Shown in pieces: positions 36,687-45,544 of a DNA stretch of 64,000 nt. Under the pieces are notes generated by a model, which ran no database searches, was not told the DNA's origin, and saw only the letters and a list, made by a program, of their open reading frames with translations. The DNA comes from Micrococcaceae bacterium Sec5.1. GTDB lineage: Bacteria; Actinomycetota; Actinomycetes; Actinomycetales; Micrococcaceae. The translations under genes were made by a program, and so were the position numbers. Every line of letters starts with the position of its first letter. Position 1 is the first letter of the stretch. The DNA lies in contig CP143430.1 of the NCBI GenBank assembly GCA_039636795.1, forward strand, positions 1,426,001 to 1,490,000, in the 5' to 3' direction.

Positions 36687-36761
36687 GTCCGCCCCCGGTG
36701 CGTAGCAATCGCGGCGGGCGCATCAAGTACCCGCATCAACGAGTCTAGCCGCGCCCATCCC

Positions 36762-36806
36762 GACAGACAGGGATAGGGCAGACAGGGACTGGGCAGACAG
36801 GGATAG
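36762..36806. repeat. Three tandem 15-bp repeats between divergent genes
   Basis: GACAGACAGGGATAG, GGCAGACAGGGACTG and GGCAGACAGGGATAG lie head to tail just 9 bp before the SpoIIM-family start and 75 bp from the RDD start, in the shared promoter region. Copy number may vary between strains. Confidence 0.75.
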
Positions 36807-36815
36807 GGTGGTGCC

Positions 36816-37811
36816 GTGGACATCGATGCCTTTTCGGCCGTGCATGGGAACAAATGGTCGCGGCTCACTTTTCTGGCCCATAAGCGGCGGCTCACTGGGT
36901 CTGAAGCCGACGAATTGCTGCGCCTGTACCAGACTGTCTCCGCACATCTGTCACTCATCCGCTCGGTGGCTCCCGAGACGTCCTTGTCCTCATCACTGTC
37001 TGCCGCACTTGCCCAAGCTCGAACCAGGTTCACCGGGGCACGTTCGAACTTCATGGAAGACCTCGCCCGCTTCTTTGTCATCGCCCTGCCCGCGGCGTTC
37101 TACAGACTCCGATGGCTGACGGTGTGGTGTGGGGTCTTCTTCATGCTGGTGAGTGGCGCGTACGCACTTTGGATCGGGACGTCGCCTGAGGCGCTGCGAG
37201 CTGCATTTGGCAGCGATGACAGGGTGCGTCAGTACATTGAAGACGATTTCATCGACTACTACTCGGAGAACCCGGCCGCGTCCTTTGCCGGCGCGGTGTG
37301 GACCAATAACGCCTGGATTTCCGCTCAAGCCGTTGCGTTCGGAATTACGGGATTTTGGGTGCCCATGATTCTCTTCCTCAACGCCCAAGGCGTTGGCGCG
37401 GCTGCCGGTGTGTTTGCCTCTGCGGGAAAATTGGATGTCTTCTTCAGTTACATCCTTCCCCACGGACTCATGGAACTTACCGCAGTTTTCATCGCCTGCG
37501 CAGCCGGGCTGAAAATTTTTTGGTCAATGGTCCGGCCCGGACCCAGGACGCGGATGCAGGCCGTCGCCGACGAAGGGCGTTCCCTCATCACGGTTGCCCT
37601 CGGGCTGGTCTTGGTACTTCTCATTTCGGGCGTGGTGGAAGCATTCGTGACACCAAGCCCCTTGCCGGTTTGGATGAAGATCGCGATCGGGGCACTGGTC
37701 CTGGCAGCTTATTGGACGTACACCCTGGTTCTGGGTGGACGTTCATTCCGTTCGGGCGCCACTGGCGACCTCGACAGCCATGACGCCGGCTACCGGGGGA
37801 TTGCGGTCTAG
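36816..37811 (+). CDS. SpoIIM/DUF95 family membrane protein
   Basis: 331 residues; N-terminal soluble helical part (VHGNKWSRLTFLAHKRRLTGSEADELLRLYQTVSAHLS) and five to six membrane helices, with the family motif FTNNIQVA-like segment replaced by SFAGAVWTNNAWISAQAVAFGITG and the conserved LPHGLMELTAVFIACAAGL. The family is named for B. subtilis SpoIIM, but non-sporulating actinobacteria keep it next to RDD and MoxR-type genes; function unknown. GTG 36816 lies directly after the 15-bp repeats, which occupy the expected ribosome-binding region (AGGGATAGGGTGGTGCC). Confidence 0.87.
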   Translation: MDIDAFSAVHGNKWSRLTFLAHKRRLTGSEADELLRLYQTVSAHLSLIRSVAPETSLSSSLSAALAQARTRFTGARSNFMEDLARFFVIALPAAFYRLRWLTVWCGVFFMLVSGAYALWIGTSPEALRAAFGSDDRVRQYIEDDFIDYYSENPAASFAGAVWTNNAWISAQAVAFGITGFWVPMILFLNAQGVGAAAGVFASAGKLDVFFSYILPHGLMELTAVFIACAAGLKIFWSMVRPGPRTRMQAVADEGRSLITVALGLVLVLLISGVVEAFVTPSPLPVWMKIAIGALVLAAYWTYTLVLGGRSFRSGATGDLDSHDAGYRGIAV

Positions 37812-37965
37812 GCGAACATGCCCGCACCTTACAGTTGGGTTTCGATCTTGCTCTACGCGGGGTGGCTCCTCGTCTCCGCCCAAACCCGGACTGTAGGCTC
37901 GAATTCAGACAAGAGTGCCGGCAGCATGGTTACGCCGGTGGGATGCCTACGGAAGTGAAACCGCT

Positions 37966-39072
37966 GTGAGTGACAAGAGCCGAAAACCACAAGATCCGGA
38001 GACGGACGTCCATGAGGACCCCGACGAGCCGGCCTTTGACTGGATGAAGCCCACCGCGCCGGGTGGTTCTTCTGCTGCTCCCTCAGGCCAGGTCCCGGTT
38101 CAGCCGGAGAGCCGCGCTGACCGGAAGGCTGCCGAGTCCGCGGACGCGGAGCCGCCGCTATTCGCTGAGACGGTGGCCGATGCGCCCACAAGTCGCCAAC
38201 CCTCGCACTATTCCGAACCTTTGCCGACGTCGGCCCTTCAGGTTCGTCCGCCGGAGGACGAGGTTGCCAGGCGCAATGCAGAACGCGAGCAGGCAGCGAA
38301 GGTCAAGCCAATGGGCCCCAGGATTTTCCAGGTACTGCTCGCGGTCTTCTTCCCTGTGATCCTCCTGGTGCTGGCTGTCCGGGCAGTGACCAGCCCCCTG
38401 TTCCTCTGGGTTGAATACAACCGGCCGGGTTTCCCGGGAGACGGGTACGGGTTCAGCACGGACGATCGCATGACTTATGGCTCCTACGCTGTGGACTACT
38501 TGAGCAACTGGTCGGGGCCACGGTATTTGGGTGGCTTGGTCAACCAGGACGGCGCCAAGCTTTTCAAAGACAGCGAAGTCGCGCACATGGCGGACGTGAA
38601 GATGGTCATTCTGACATCCTTTGGTGCCGGCCTGTTGCTCATTCTTCTGAGCATCATCGCCATTGCCTACTTGCGTAAGCGCAGTGAAGGTGGCGTTCGG
38701 CGTGGGCTCTTCGCCGGCTCCATCGTCACTTTGGTCATCATCATTGGCCTTGCAGTGTTGGCAGCCCTGAGCTGGCAGCAGTTCTTCACCGAGTTCCACC
38801 GGATCTTCTTCGCCAATGGCACCTGGACCTTCTCCCTGGAAGACACGCTCATCCGTCTCTTCCCGGGACAGTTCTGGGTGGATGCCGGAATCGTCATTGG
38901 GGCGCTCGTGTTCCTGGCGGCAACGGTCACCTTCATCCTCACCTGGCCCACGCGGCGTCGCCGGGGTTTGGACTCAAAGTCAGCGGCCGAAGAAGAAGCA
39001 TCCTCAACAGAGATCGACGACGACGGCGAGGCGGAAGGTCTCCGTAAGGACACCAACGACACCGTCGCATAA
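37966..39072 (+). CDS. TIGR01906/DUF1461 integral membrane protein
   Basis: 368 residues from GTG 37966. A disordered, acidic N-terminus of about 115 residues precedes four membrane helices. DUF1461 hallmarks: a first helix (RIFQVLLAVFFPVILLVLAVRAVTSPLFLWVEYNRPGFPGDGYGFS), an extracytoplasmic loop with YLSNW and EVAHMADVK, and C-terminal FHRIFFANGTWTFSLEDTLIRLFPGQFWVDA. The loop residues are strongly conserved, yet no activity is known. It stands alone with a 154-bp upstream gap, and its 3' end is 11 bp from the convergent acyl-CoA ligase. Confidence 0.85.
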   Translation: MSDKSRKPQDPETDVHEDPDEPAFDWMKPTAPGGSSAAPSGQVPVQPESRADRKAAESADAEPPLFAETVADAPTSRQPSHYSEPLPTSALQVRPPEDEVARRNAEREQAAKVKPMGPRIFQVLLAVFFPVILLVLAVRAVTSPLFLWVEYNRPGFPGDGYGFSTDDRMTYGSYAVDYLSNWSGPRYLGGLVNQDGAKLFKDSEVAHMADVKMVILTSFGAGLLLILLSIIAIAYLRKRSEGGVRRGLFAGSIVTLVIIIGLAVLAALSWQQFFTEFHRIFFANGTWTFSLEDTLIRLFPGQFWVDAGIVIGALVFLAATVTFILTWPTRRRRGLDSKSAAEEEASSTEIDDDGEAEGLRKDTNDTVA

Positions 39073-39083
39073 CCACCGAGCCG

Positions 39084-40916
39084 CTACTTTTCGTAAAGCT
39101 TTTCCACCAACGACGAGAAGTCCTTAACCACAACGGCCCGCTTCAGCTTGAGCGAGGGCGTCAGGTGACCGGACTCGACGCTGAGATCTGCAGTGATAAA
39201 GCCAAACTTACGGATCGATTCAGCGGACGAAACCAGGGTGTTCGCTTCGTCCACGGCGGACTGAACTGCTGCACGGACGCGCTCGTCCTTCGCGGCTTCA
39301 CTGGGGGAAATGGCGTTACGCTTGTTCTCGGCGCACCAGTCTGCGAGTCCTTCGGGATCCAGTGCCACCAGCGCTGCGACGAACGGCTTGCCGTCGCCCA
39401 CCACCACGGCCTGTCCCACGAGCCGGTGCTCCCGCAGTTTCTCCTCAAGTGGAGCGGGAGCGACGTTCTTGCCGCCAGCGGTGACCAACAGGTCTTTCTT
39501 CCTGCCGGTGATAGTCAGGAACCCGTCGGCGTCGAGCTCGCCCAGGTCTCCTGTGCGGAAGAAGCCGTCCACGAAGGCCTCAGCGGTGGCGGCCTCATTC
39601 CGGTGATAGCCCTTGAAGACGCCGATTCCCTTGACCAACACCTCCCCATCCTGTCCCACGCGGATGGTGGTGCCGGGCAACGGTATGCCAACAGTCCCTA
39701 TTCGGGACATGCTTGGCGTGTTGACGGTGCAGGGTGCAGTGGTTTCGGTCAGGCCATAGCCCTCAAGGACCGGGATTCCCGCGCCGTGGAAGAAGTGGTT
39801 CTCCCGGAGGCTAAGGGGGCTGGCTCCGGACACGGTGTAGCCGACGGCCCCGCCGAAGACCTCCCGCACCTTGGGGTAGAGGAGTTTGTTGAATGCCGAG
39901 TGCTTGAGACCAAGGAACCAGCCCGGACCGGGCCCCTGCCCGCGGGCGGCGAGGTCCACCGCCGTCGAATATTCCACGGCGGTGGCGGACGCAGCGGCGA
40001 ACAGTCCGGACTTGCCTGACATGGCGGCTTTGTGTCCGGCCCCGGCGTAGACCTTTTCGAAGATCCGGGGAACTGCGAGCAGGAAGGTGGGTTTGAAAGC
40101 TCCCAGGTCCGCCATGAGACCGTTGGCACCTGGGCTGTGCCCCAAGGTGACGCCTGCGGTGAGGCAGACCACCTGGACTGCCCTCGCCAGGACATGTGCC
40201 AGCGGTAGGAACATCAGCGTTCGCGCGCCGTGCTGCATCAACAGTTCGGGAAGGAACGGGATCACGTTCCGGGCAACCAACACGAAGTTGCCATGGGTGA
40301 TTTCGCAGCCCTTGGGTTTGCCGGTTGTGCCGGAGGTGTAGACGATCGAGGCGACATCGGACAGGTTGGCGGCGCTGCGCTGGCGCTCAAGTTCGGCATC
40401 CATAATGCCAATTCCGACGGCGGCGAGGCTGGTCAGGTTGGGGGCCTCGCCGTCGTGCTCCATACGGATGATCGTCACGGGGTCCTCACCCAAGGCTGTC
40501 GACTTCTCAACCAGGCCGCGAAGAAGGTCTGCCTTGGAGGTGTCCTCCACAAAGATGCGCCGGGCGCCGGAATCGGCAAGGATCCACTCGATCTGGCTTG
40601 CCGAAGACGTTTCATAGATGGGCACGGTAACTCCGCCAGCCATCCAGATGGCGAAGTCCACCAAGGTCCATTCGAAACTTGAACGGGACAGCACAGCTAC
40701 AGGATCGCCGGGGTTGACGCCTCCTGCGATGAGGCCCTTGGCCAGGGCCTGCACGTCCGCGAGGAAGCGCGCAGCGGGAACGTTCAGCCAGCCATTGGCT
40801 GTCTTATGGGCGTACAGGTTGCCGAACGGGTCCTTGGCGCATCGTTCCAGAAGGAGGTCGGTCACGTTGGTATTCTCGTCGGCCTCGACCAGAAGCTCCG
40901 TGCTTGCCTCCCTCAC
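39084..40916 (-). CDS. Long-chain acyl-CoA synthetase (AMP-binding, FadD15-like)
   Basis: 610 residues. The ATP/AMP loop IVYTSGTTGKPKGCEITHGN, the LEGYGLTETTAPCTVNTP motif (A5), FFRTGDLGELDADGFLTITGRKKDLLVTAGGKNVAP (A8) and a C-terminal Lys-containing subdomain (LTPSLKLKR) are all present, so the enzyme should be active. It activates fatty acids to acyl-CoA via acyl-AMP; chain length cannot be read. Its ATG starts 11 bp after the stop of the protein mannosyltransferase, so the two may be cotranscribed. Confidence 0.93.
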   Translation of the reverse strand: MREASTELLVEADENTNVTDLLLERCAKDPFGNLYAHKTANGWLNVPAARFLADVQALAKGLIAGGVNPGDPVAVLSRSSFEWTLVDFAIWMAGGVTVPIYETSSASQIEWILADSGARRIFVEDTSKADLLRGLVEKSTALGEDPVTIIRMEHDGEAPNLTSLAAVGIGIMDAELERQRSAANLSDVASIVYTSGTTGKPKGCEITHGNFVLVARNVIPFLPELLMQHGARTLMFLPLAHVLARAVQVVCLTAGVTLGHSPGANGLMADLGAFKPTFLLAVPRIFEKVYAGAGHKAAMSGKSGLFAAASATAVEYSTAVDLAARGQGPGPGWFLGLKHSAFNKLLYPKVREVFGGAVGYTVSGASPLSLRENHFFHGAGIPVLEGYGLTETTAPCTVNTPSMSRIGTVGIPLPGTTIRVGQDGEVLVKGIGVFKGYHRNEAATAEAFVDGFFRTGDLGELDADGFLTITGRKKDLLVTAGGKNVAPAPLEEKLREHRLVGQAVVVGDGKPFVAALVALDPEGLADWCAENKRNAISPSEAAKDERVRAAVQSAVDEANTLVSSAESIRKFGFITADLSVESGHLTPSLKLKRAVVVKDFSSLVEKLYEK

Positions 40917-40926
40917 GATCTTCCTC

Positions 40927-42762
40927 CTAGATCCACGATGGCATCCACATTCTCATCCGCCATTCCTGGTAGCTGATGACTTCGGCGGTCAGCACAGGAT
41001 AGAAAAAAGCTGTGGCCAGTACGGCCAACACCACAATCAAGCCCACGACGTAAAGTCCGGATCTCCGCCGCCAGGGAGGATCGCTGCTGCGACCCAACAC
41101 CAGCCCCAGAACGTACGTCAGGGCCAGCACCAGGAACGGTTCAAAGGAAACTGCGTAGAAAATGAACATCGTGCGTTCCGGGTACATGAACCACGGCAGG
41201 TATCCGGCCGCGACTCCAGCCAGGATGGCCCCGGCCCGCCAATCCCGCCTGCCGGCCCACCAGAAGAGCAGGATCACCAGGGCTATGGTGCCGCCCCACC
41301 ACACAATGGGGTTGCCTACGGGCAGGATGGCCGAGGAACAGGTCTCGGCAAGGCAGCCCGCAGTTCCCTGCTTCGGCGATTGGTAATAGAACGAGGTTGG
41401 CCTGCCCATGACCAGCCAGGTCCAGGGGCTGGACTCGTAGGGGTGGTCGGCACTGAGGCCCTGATGGAACTTGTAGGCCTCAAGGTGGTAATGCGCCAGA
41501 GAACGCACGGAATTGGGCAGCCAATCCCACCCGGGCGCGGGATTGGTGGCCGCCCACTGGCGGTAGTAGGCATCCTTGGAGAGGAACCAGCCGGTCCACG
41601 TGGCCACGTAGGTGGCTGCCGCAATCGGGACAATGGTCAGGAAAGCCGGCAGGCCATCCTTCATGAGCGCTGCACTGGGCCAGCTGCGGATCCCGGCGAT
41701 GCGGCGGGCGCTCATGTCCCAGAAGACAGTCAACAGGCCGAAAGCCGCGACGAAAAACAGCGCAGACCATTTGGTGCCTACGGCCAGGCCGAGGCAAATG
41801 CCAGCAACAAGTCGCCACCATCGCATGCCCAGCCAGGGGCCGGCCAACAGCTGCGCTGCGGAAGGCCTGCCATCGGGCGAAGCAGCCGCCCGGGCGGCGA
41901 GCCTGGACGCAAGGCGACGCCGGCCGTCGTCGCGGTCCAACAACAGCGCGCCAAAGGCGGCAAGGATCCAGAACGCGAGGAAGATGTCCAGCAGGGAGGT
42001 TCGCGACAACACCAGATGGTGGCCGTCAACGGCGAGCAGCAAGCCGGCCACCGCGCCAAGGGTGTGGGAACGGAAGAGCTTCAGCGCGATGAGCGAGAGC
42101 AGGAAGACCGTGAGCGTCCCGGTCAAGGCGGCACCGAAACGCCAGCCGAACGGATTGTCAGCCCCAAACAACCACATACCAAAGGCGATCATCCATTTCC
42201 CGACCGGAGGATGAACTACGTACTCCGGGGTGTTGAGCAGGATGTCAGGATGGCCGGCGTTGAAGGAATCGTTGGCATTGGCCGGCCAGCTGCGTTCGTA
42301 TCCGCTGACGAGGTACGAATAGGCGTCCTTGACGTAATACGTTTCGTCGAACACCAGGCTGTGTGGGACCTCAAGACGGAAGAAACGCAGGATTCCGCCG
42401 ACAACAGCCGTGATGGTGGGAATCAACCAGAACCATAAACGCAACGACGGCGGGTAGTCCCGCCAGGTTTGGATCACCCCGATCAACCGCGACTTCAGGG
42501 CGTCTTCTGTATAGGCCGTGGTGGGGCTGGCGATCCAGGGGTGGCCTGCCAGCCGGCGTCCCAGAGCCGGTCTGGTGTTCCTGCTGCGGTCGCTAGCAGC
42601 GTGCTGTCCGGAAGGAGGGCGCCAGGACTTGCTCGTCTTGGTCATTGTTGTCCTGGTGGTCTCTTCCGCGCCGTTGGTTGCCGCCACGTCCGTGGCTCCG
42701 GAACGTAACGCCGAGGCTGCGGGGGTTCCGGAATCGGTGGTGGGAACGGGGGACTGGCTCAC
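40927..42762 (-). CDS. Polyprenyl-phosphate-mannose protein O-mannosyltransferase
   Basis: 611 residues, GT39/PMT family. After a disordered N-terminus of about 115 residues come 10 or more helices with family motifs: LVFDETYYVKDAYSYL (catalytic Asp-Glu), HPPVGKWMIAFGMWLFG, LLLAVDGHHLVLSRTSLLDIFLAFW, and late WVWWGGTIAL-like segment IVWWGGTIALVIL and PWFMYPERTMFIFYAVSFEPF. It transfers mannose from polyprenyl-phosphomannose to Ser/Thr of exported proteins. In Mycobacterium the orthologue (Rv1002c) is likewise divergent with rsmI. The overlapping starts leave only about 64 bp of shared promoter space. Confidence 0.94.
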   Translation of the reverse strand: MSQSPVPTTDSGTPAASALRSGATDVAATNGAEETTRTTMTKTSKSWRPPSGQHAASDRSRNTRPALGRRLAGHPWIASPTTAYTEDALKSRLIGVIQTWRDYPPSLRLWFWLIPTITAVVGGILRFFRLEVPHSLVFDETYYVKDAYSYLVSGYERSWPANANDSFNAGHPDILLNTPEYVVHPPVGKWMIAFGMWLFGADNPFGWRFGAALTGTLTVFLLSLIALKLFRSHTLGAVAGLLLAVDGHHLVLSRTSLLDIFLAFWILAAFGALLLDRDDGRRRLASRLAARAAASPDGRPSAAQLLAGPWLGMRWWRLVAGICLGLAVGTKWSALFFVAAFGLLTVFWDMSARRIAGIRSWPSAALMKDGLPAFLTIVPIAAATYVATWTGWFLSKDAYYRQWAATNPAPGWDWLPNSVRSLAHYHLEAYKFHQGLSADHPYESSPWTWLVMGRPTSFYYQSPKQGTAGCLAETCSSAILPVGNPIVWWGGTIALVILLFWWAGRRDWRAGAILAGVAAGYLPWFMYPERTMFIFYAVSFEPFLVLALTYVLGLVLGRSSDPPWRRRSGLYVVGLIVVLAVLATAFFYPVLTAEVISYQEWRMRMWMPSWI

Positions 42763-42826
42763 CCGCCCATGCTACCTTTCCATTCTTACTGCGGCGTTGA
42801 GGTGCGCGCGGCATTAGGCTTGGCAG

Positions 42827-43771
42827 GTGGAAGAACAGCGCAGCATCCCGGACGAAGCCCCCTTTGACGATGCATCGGCGGTTGATGAACCGGCGGTTGA
42901 TGAACCGGACGCCGGTGCCGCCGCGATCCCAACGGCAGCGAGTGGCAGGATTGTGCTTGCTGCTACTCCAATAGGCAACGTGGGCGATGCATCGTCCCGC
43001 TTGATTGAGCTCCTGGCGACCTCGGACATCGTTGCCGCGGAGGACACCCGCCGCCTGCATCGGCTGGTCCAGGCCTTGGGCGTGGAGGTGTCCGGGCGCG
43101 TCATCAGCTATCACGAACACAATGAGGTAGCCAAGACCGGTGAGCTGCTGGACTACGTGCGGGCCGGCAAAACCATCCTGATGGTCAGCGACGCCGGAAT
43201 GCCGGCCGTCTCGGACCCCGGCTTCCGCTTGGTGGAAGGCGCTGTAGCGGCTGGCCTGACTGTCACTGCCGTTCCGGGACCTTCCGCCGTGCTGACAGCC
43301 CTTGCACTATCCGGGCTGCCCACAGACCGCTTTTGCTTCGAGGGCTTCCTGCCACGGAAGTCGGGGGAGCGGAATTCCCGTCTGGCAGACTTGGCTGACG
43401 AGCGCCGCACCATGGTCTTCTTCGAGGCACCGCACCGGCTCGAAGTGATGCTTCGGGCACTGCACGAGCGCTTCGGGGCAGAACGGCGGGTTGCTGTTTG
43501 CCGTGAACTGACCAAAACCTATGAGGAAGTGATCCGCGGAACGCTGCGCGAGCTCCTGGAATGGGCGGAAAATAACGACGTTCGCGGTGAAATTGCCGTG
43601 GTTGTGGGTGGTGCTCCCGAGCAGGCCCCCAGCAAACCCGAAGACCATGTGGCTGCCGTGAACGAGCTGATCTCCCAGGGAATCCGGCTGAAGGAAGCCG
43701 TTGCCGCCGTGGCGGATGATGCCCGTGTCAGTAAGCGGGAGCTGTATTCCGCGGTGCTTGCAGCCCGCTGA
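42827..43771 (+). CDS. rsmI: 16S rRNA (cytidine 1402-2'-O)-methyltransferase
   Basis: 314 residues. The SAM-dependent tetrapyrrole-methylase fold appears from about residue 40: RIVLAATPIGNVGDASSRLIELLATSD, EDTRRLHRLV, MVSDAGMPAVSDPGFRLVEGA, VPGPSAVLTALALSGLPTDRFCFEGFLPRK, FFEAPHRLEVML. It 2'-O-methylates C1402 in the decoding centre. The N-terminal 38 residues are an acidic extension, partly from a 15-bp tandem repeat at 42876-42905 that encodes AVDEPAVDEP. GTG 42827 has only AGG upstream; a later start near residue 36 is conceivable. Confidence 0.93.
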   Translation: MEEQRSIPDEAPFDDASAVDEPAVDEPDAGAAAIPTAASGRIVLAATPIGNVGDASSRLIELLATSDIVAAEDTRRLHRLVQALGVEVSGRVISYHEHNEVAKTGELLDYVRAGKTILMVSDAGMPAVSDPGFRLVEGAVAAGLTVTAVPGPSAVLTALALSGLPTDRFCFEGFLPRKSGERNSRLADLADERRTMVFFEAPHRLEVMLRALHERFGAERRVAVCRELTKTYEEVIRGTLRELLEWAENNDVRGEIAVVVGGAPEQAPSKPEDHVAAVNELISQGIRLKEAVAAVADDARVSKRELYSAVLAAR

Positions 43772-43778
43772 CCCTCCC

Positions 43779-43792
43779 TGTGCAGATGCACA
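43779..43792. promoter_or_regulatory. Dyad TGTGCA-GA-TGCACA between rsmI and gabD
   Basis: A perfect 6+6 dyad sits 8 bp after the rsmI stop codon and 140 bp before gabD. Downstream are three copies of TGGCAGT (43831-43858 region). The stem is too short and lacks a T-run for a terminator; an operator for gabD is possible. Confidence 0.3.
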
Positions 43793-43931
43793 ATTTGGCG
43801 AGCGTATGGCAGTGCGTGAAGGCGTAGACACTGCTTCTTGCATGGCAGTAGCGTGGCAGTAATTCAAGCCAATTCTGGCAAGGAACCCTAGTGGTGCAAC
43901 CCTCCAATGCACCCAAGACGAAGGAGTCGCC

Positions 43932-45413
43932 ATGACTGTCACGGTTGAACGCGAAAGCGAACTGCTGGCTTCCGTCCCCACCGGCCTGCTGATCAACGGT
44001 CAGTGGCGCCCGGCGGGATCCGGAAAGACCTTTGATGTTGAGGACCCGGCTACGGGCAAGGTCCTGCTCAGCATCTCCGACGCCGGTGCTGAAGACGGTG
44101 CCGCGGCGCTCGACGCCGCCGCTGCCGCCCAGGCTGACTGGGCACGCACTGCGCCCCGTGAACGTGGCGAGATCCTGCGCCGTGCCTTCGAACTGGTCAC
44201 CGAGCGCGCCGAGGACTTCGCCCTGCTCATGACCCTCGAAATGGGCAAGCCGCTGGCAGAAGCCCGCGGCGAGGTCACGTACGGTGCCGAGTTCCTGCGC
44301 TGGTTCTCCGAAGAAGCCGTCCGTGTTTCGGGCCGCTATTCTGCTGCACCGGACGGCAAGAACCGCCTGCTCGTGCAGAAGAAGCCGGTTGGGCCCTGCC
44401 TGCTCATCACGCCGTGGAACTTCCCGCTGGCAATGGCAACCCGCAAGGTAGCCCCCGCCGTCGCCGCTGGCTGCACCATGGTGCTCAAGCCGGCAAACCT
44501 TACCCCGCTGACCAGCCTGCTCTTCGCCCAGGTCATGCAGGAAGCCGGACTTCCCGCAGGTGTCCTGAACGTCATCCAGACCTCAACTGCCGGTGCTGTC
44601 ACGGGCCCGTTGATCAAGGATGACCGTCTCCGCAAGATCTCCTTCACGGGCTCCACGCCGGTAGGCCAGGCCCTGATTCGCGAAGCCGCTGACAAGGTCC
44701 TGCGCACGTCCATGGAACTGGGCGGCAACGCACCATTCGTCGTCTTCGAGGACGCCGACCTGGACAAGGCCGTTGAAGGCGCCATCGCAGCCAAGATGCG
44801 CAATATGGGCGAGGCCTGCACTGCAGCAAACCGCTTCATCGTGCACGAGTCCATCGCTGACTCCTTTGCCGAGAAGTTCGCCGCGAAGATCGGCTCCCTC
44901 ACCACGGCGCGCGGTACTGACCCGGAGTCCAAGGTTGGTCCGCTGATCGACGGCAAGGCCCGCGATGGTGTTCACGCCCTCGTCACCGAAGCTGTAGCAG
45001 GAGGTGCCACAGCAGTGACCGGTGGCGCCGCCGTCGACGGTCCCGGCTACTTCTACCAACCCACTGTGCTGAAGAACGTCGCCGCCGACTCCCGTATCCT
45101 CCAGGAAGAAATCTTCGGACCTGTGGCCCCGATCGTCACGTTCTCCACCGAAGACGACGCCATCCGCCTGGCCAACAACACCGAATACGGCCTGGTTGCC
45201 TACGTCTTCACGAAGGACCTCAACCGTGGCCTCCGCGTCAGCGAAAAGCTCGAGACCGGCATGCTCGGCCTCAACGCCGGTGTCATCTCCAACGCCGCTG
45301 CACCGTTCGGTGGCGTCAAGCAGTCCGGCCTGGGCCGCGAAGGCGGCTCCGAAGGCATCGAAGAGTACCTCTACACCCAGTACGTAGGTATCGCTGACCC
45401 TTACGCCGACTAG
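43932..45413 (+). CDS. gabD: NAD(P)-dependent succinate-semialdehyde dehydrogenase
   Basis: 493 residues of the aldehyde dehydrogenase superfamily. Motifs: ITPWNFPLAMATRKVAPAVAAGCTMVLKPA, ISFTGSTPVGQALI, MELGGNAPFVVFEDADLD with the general-base Glu, and the catalytic Cys296 in GEACTAANRF. EIFGPVAPIVTF closes the cofactor site. The sequence is closest by eye to the GabD/SSADH group, which oxidises succinate semialdehyde from GABA to succinate. No GABA aminotransferase is adjacent. AAGGAG precedes the ATG. The gene has its own 160-bp upstream region and a strong terminator. Confidence 0.92.
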   Translation: MTVTVERESELLASVPTGLLINGQWRPAGSGKTFDVEDPATGKVLLSISDAGAEDGAAALDAAAAAQADWARTAPRERGEILRRAFELVTERAEDFALLMTLEMGKPLAEARGEVTYGAEFLRWFSEEAVRVSGRYSAAPDGKNRLLVQKKPVGPCLLITPWNFPLAMATRKVAPAVAAGCTMVLKPANLTPLTSLLFAQVMQEAGLPAGVLNVIQTSTAGAVTGPLIKDDRLRKISFTGSTPVGQALIREAADKVLRTSMELGGNAPFVVFEDADLDKAVEGAIAAKMRNMGEACTAANRFIVHESIADSFAEKFAAKIGSLTTARGTDPESKVGPLIDGKARDGVHALVTEAVAGGATAVTGGAAVDGPGYFYQPTVLKNVAADSRILQEEIFGPVAPIVTFSTEDDAIRLANNTEYGLVAYVFTKDLNRGLRVSEKLETGMLGLNAGVISNAAAPFGGVKQSGLGREGGSEGIEEYLYTQYVGIADPYAD

Positions 45414-45461
45414 GTCCCTGGGTCCCGTCCACCGCTCTCGCAACAAGAACGGTAGAGACAA

Positions 45462-45510
45462 GCAAAGGGCTCGACGCCGGAACCATAAGTTCCGGAGTCG
45501 GGCCCTTTGC
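45462..45510. terminator. Bidirectional terminator between gabD and transglutaminase gene
   Basis: GCAAAGGGC-CGAC-CCGGAAC (45462-45483) pairs with GTTCCGG-GTCG-GCCCTTTGC (45489-45510), about 20 bp of stem with two small bulges and a short loop. AAAG/CTTT ends serve both the gabD side and the opposing operon. Confidence 0.8.
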
Positions 45511-45544
45511 TGTTCGCGGGCGAGCCGTTGTGGTGTTTGCGGTC

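Noticed and set aside
43779-43792. Intrinsic terminator after rsmI.
   Set aside because: The 6-bp dyad is short, has a 2-nt centre and no T-run; kept only as a weak regulatory candidate.
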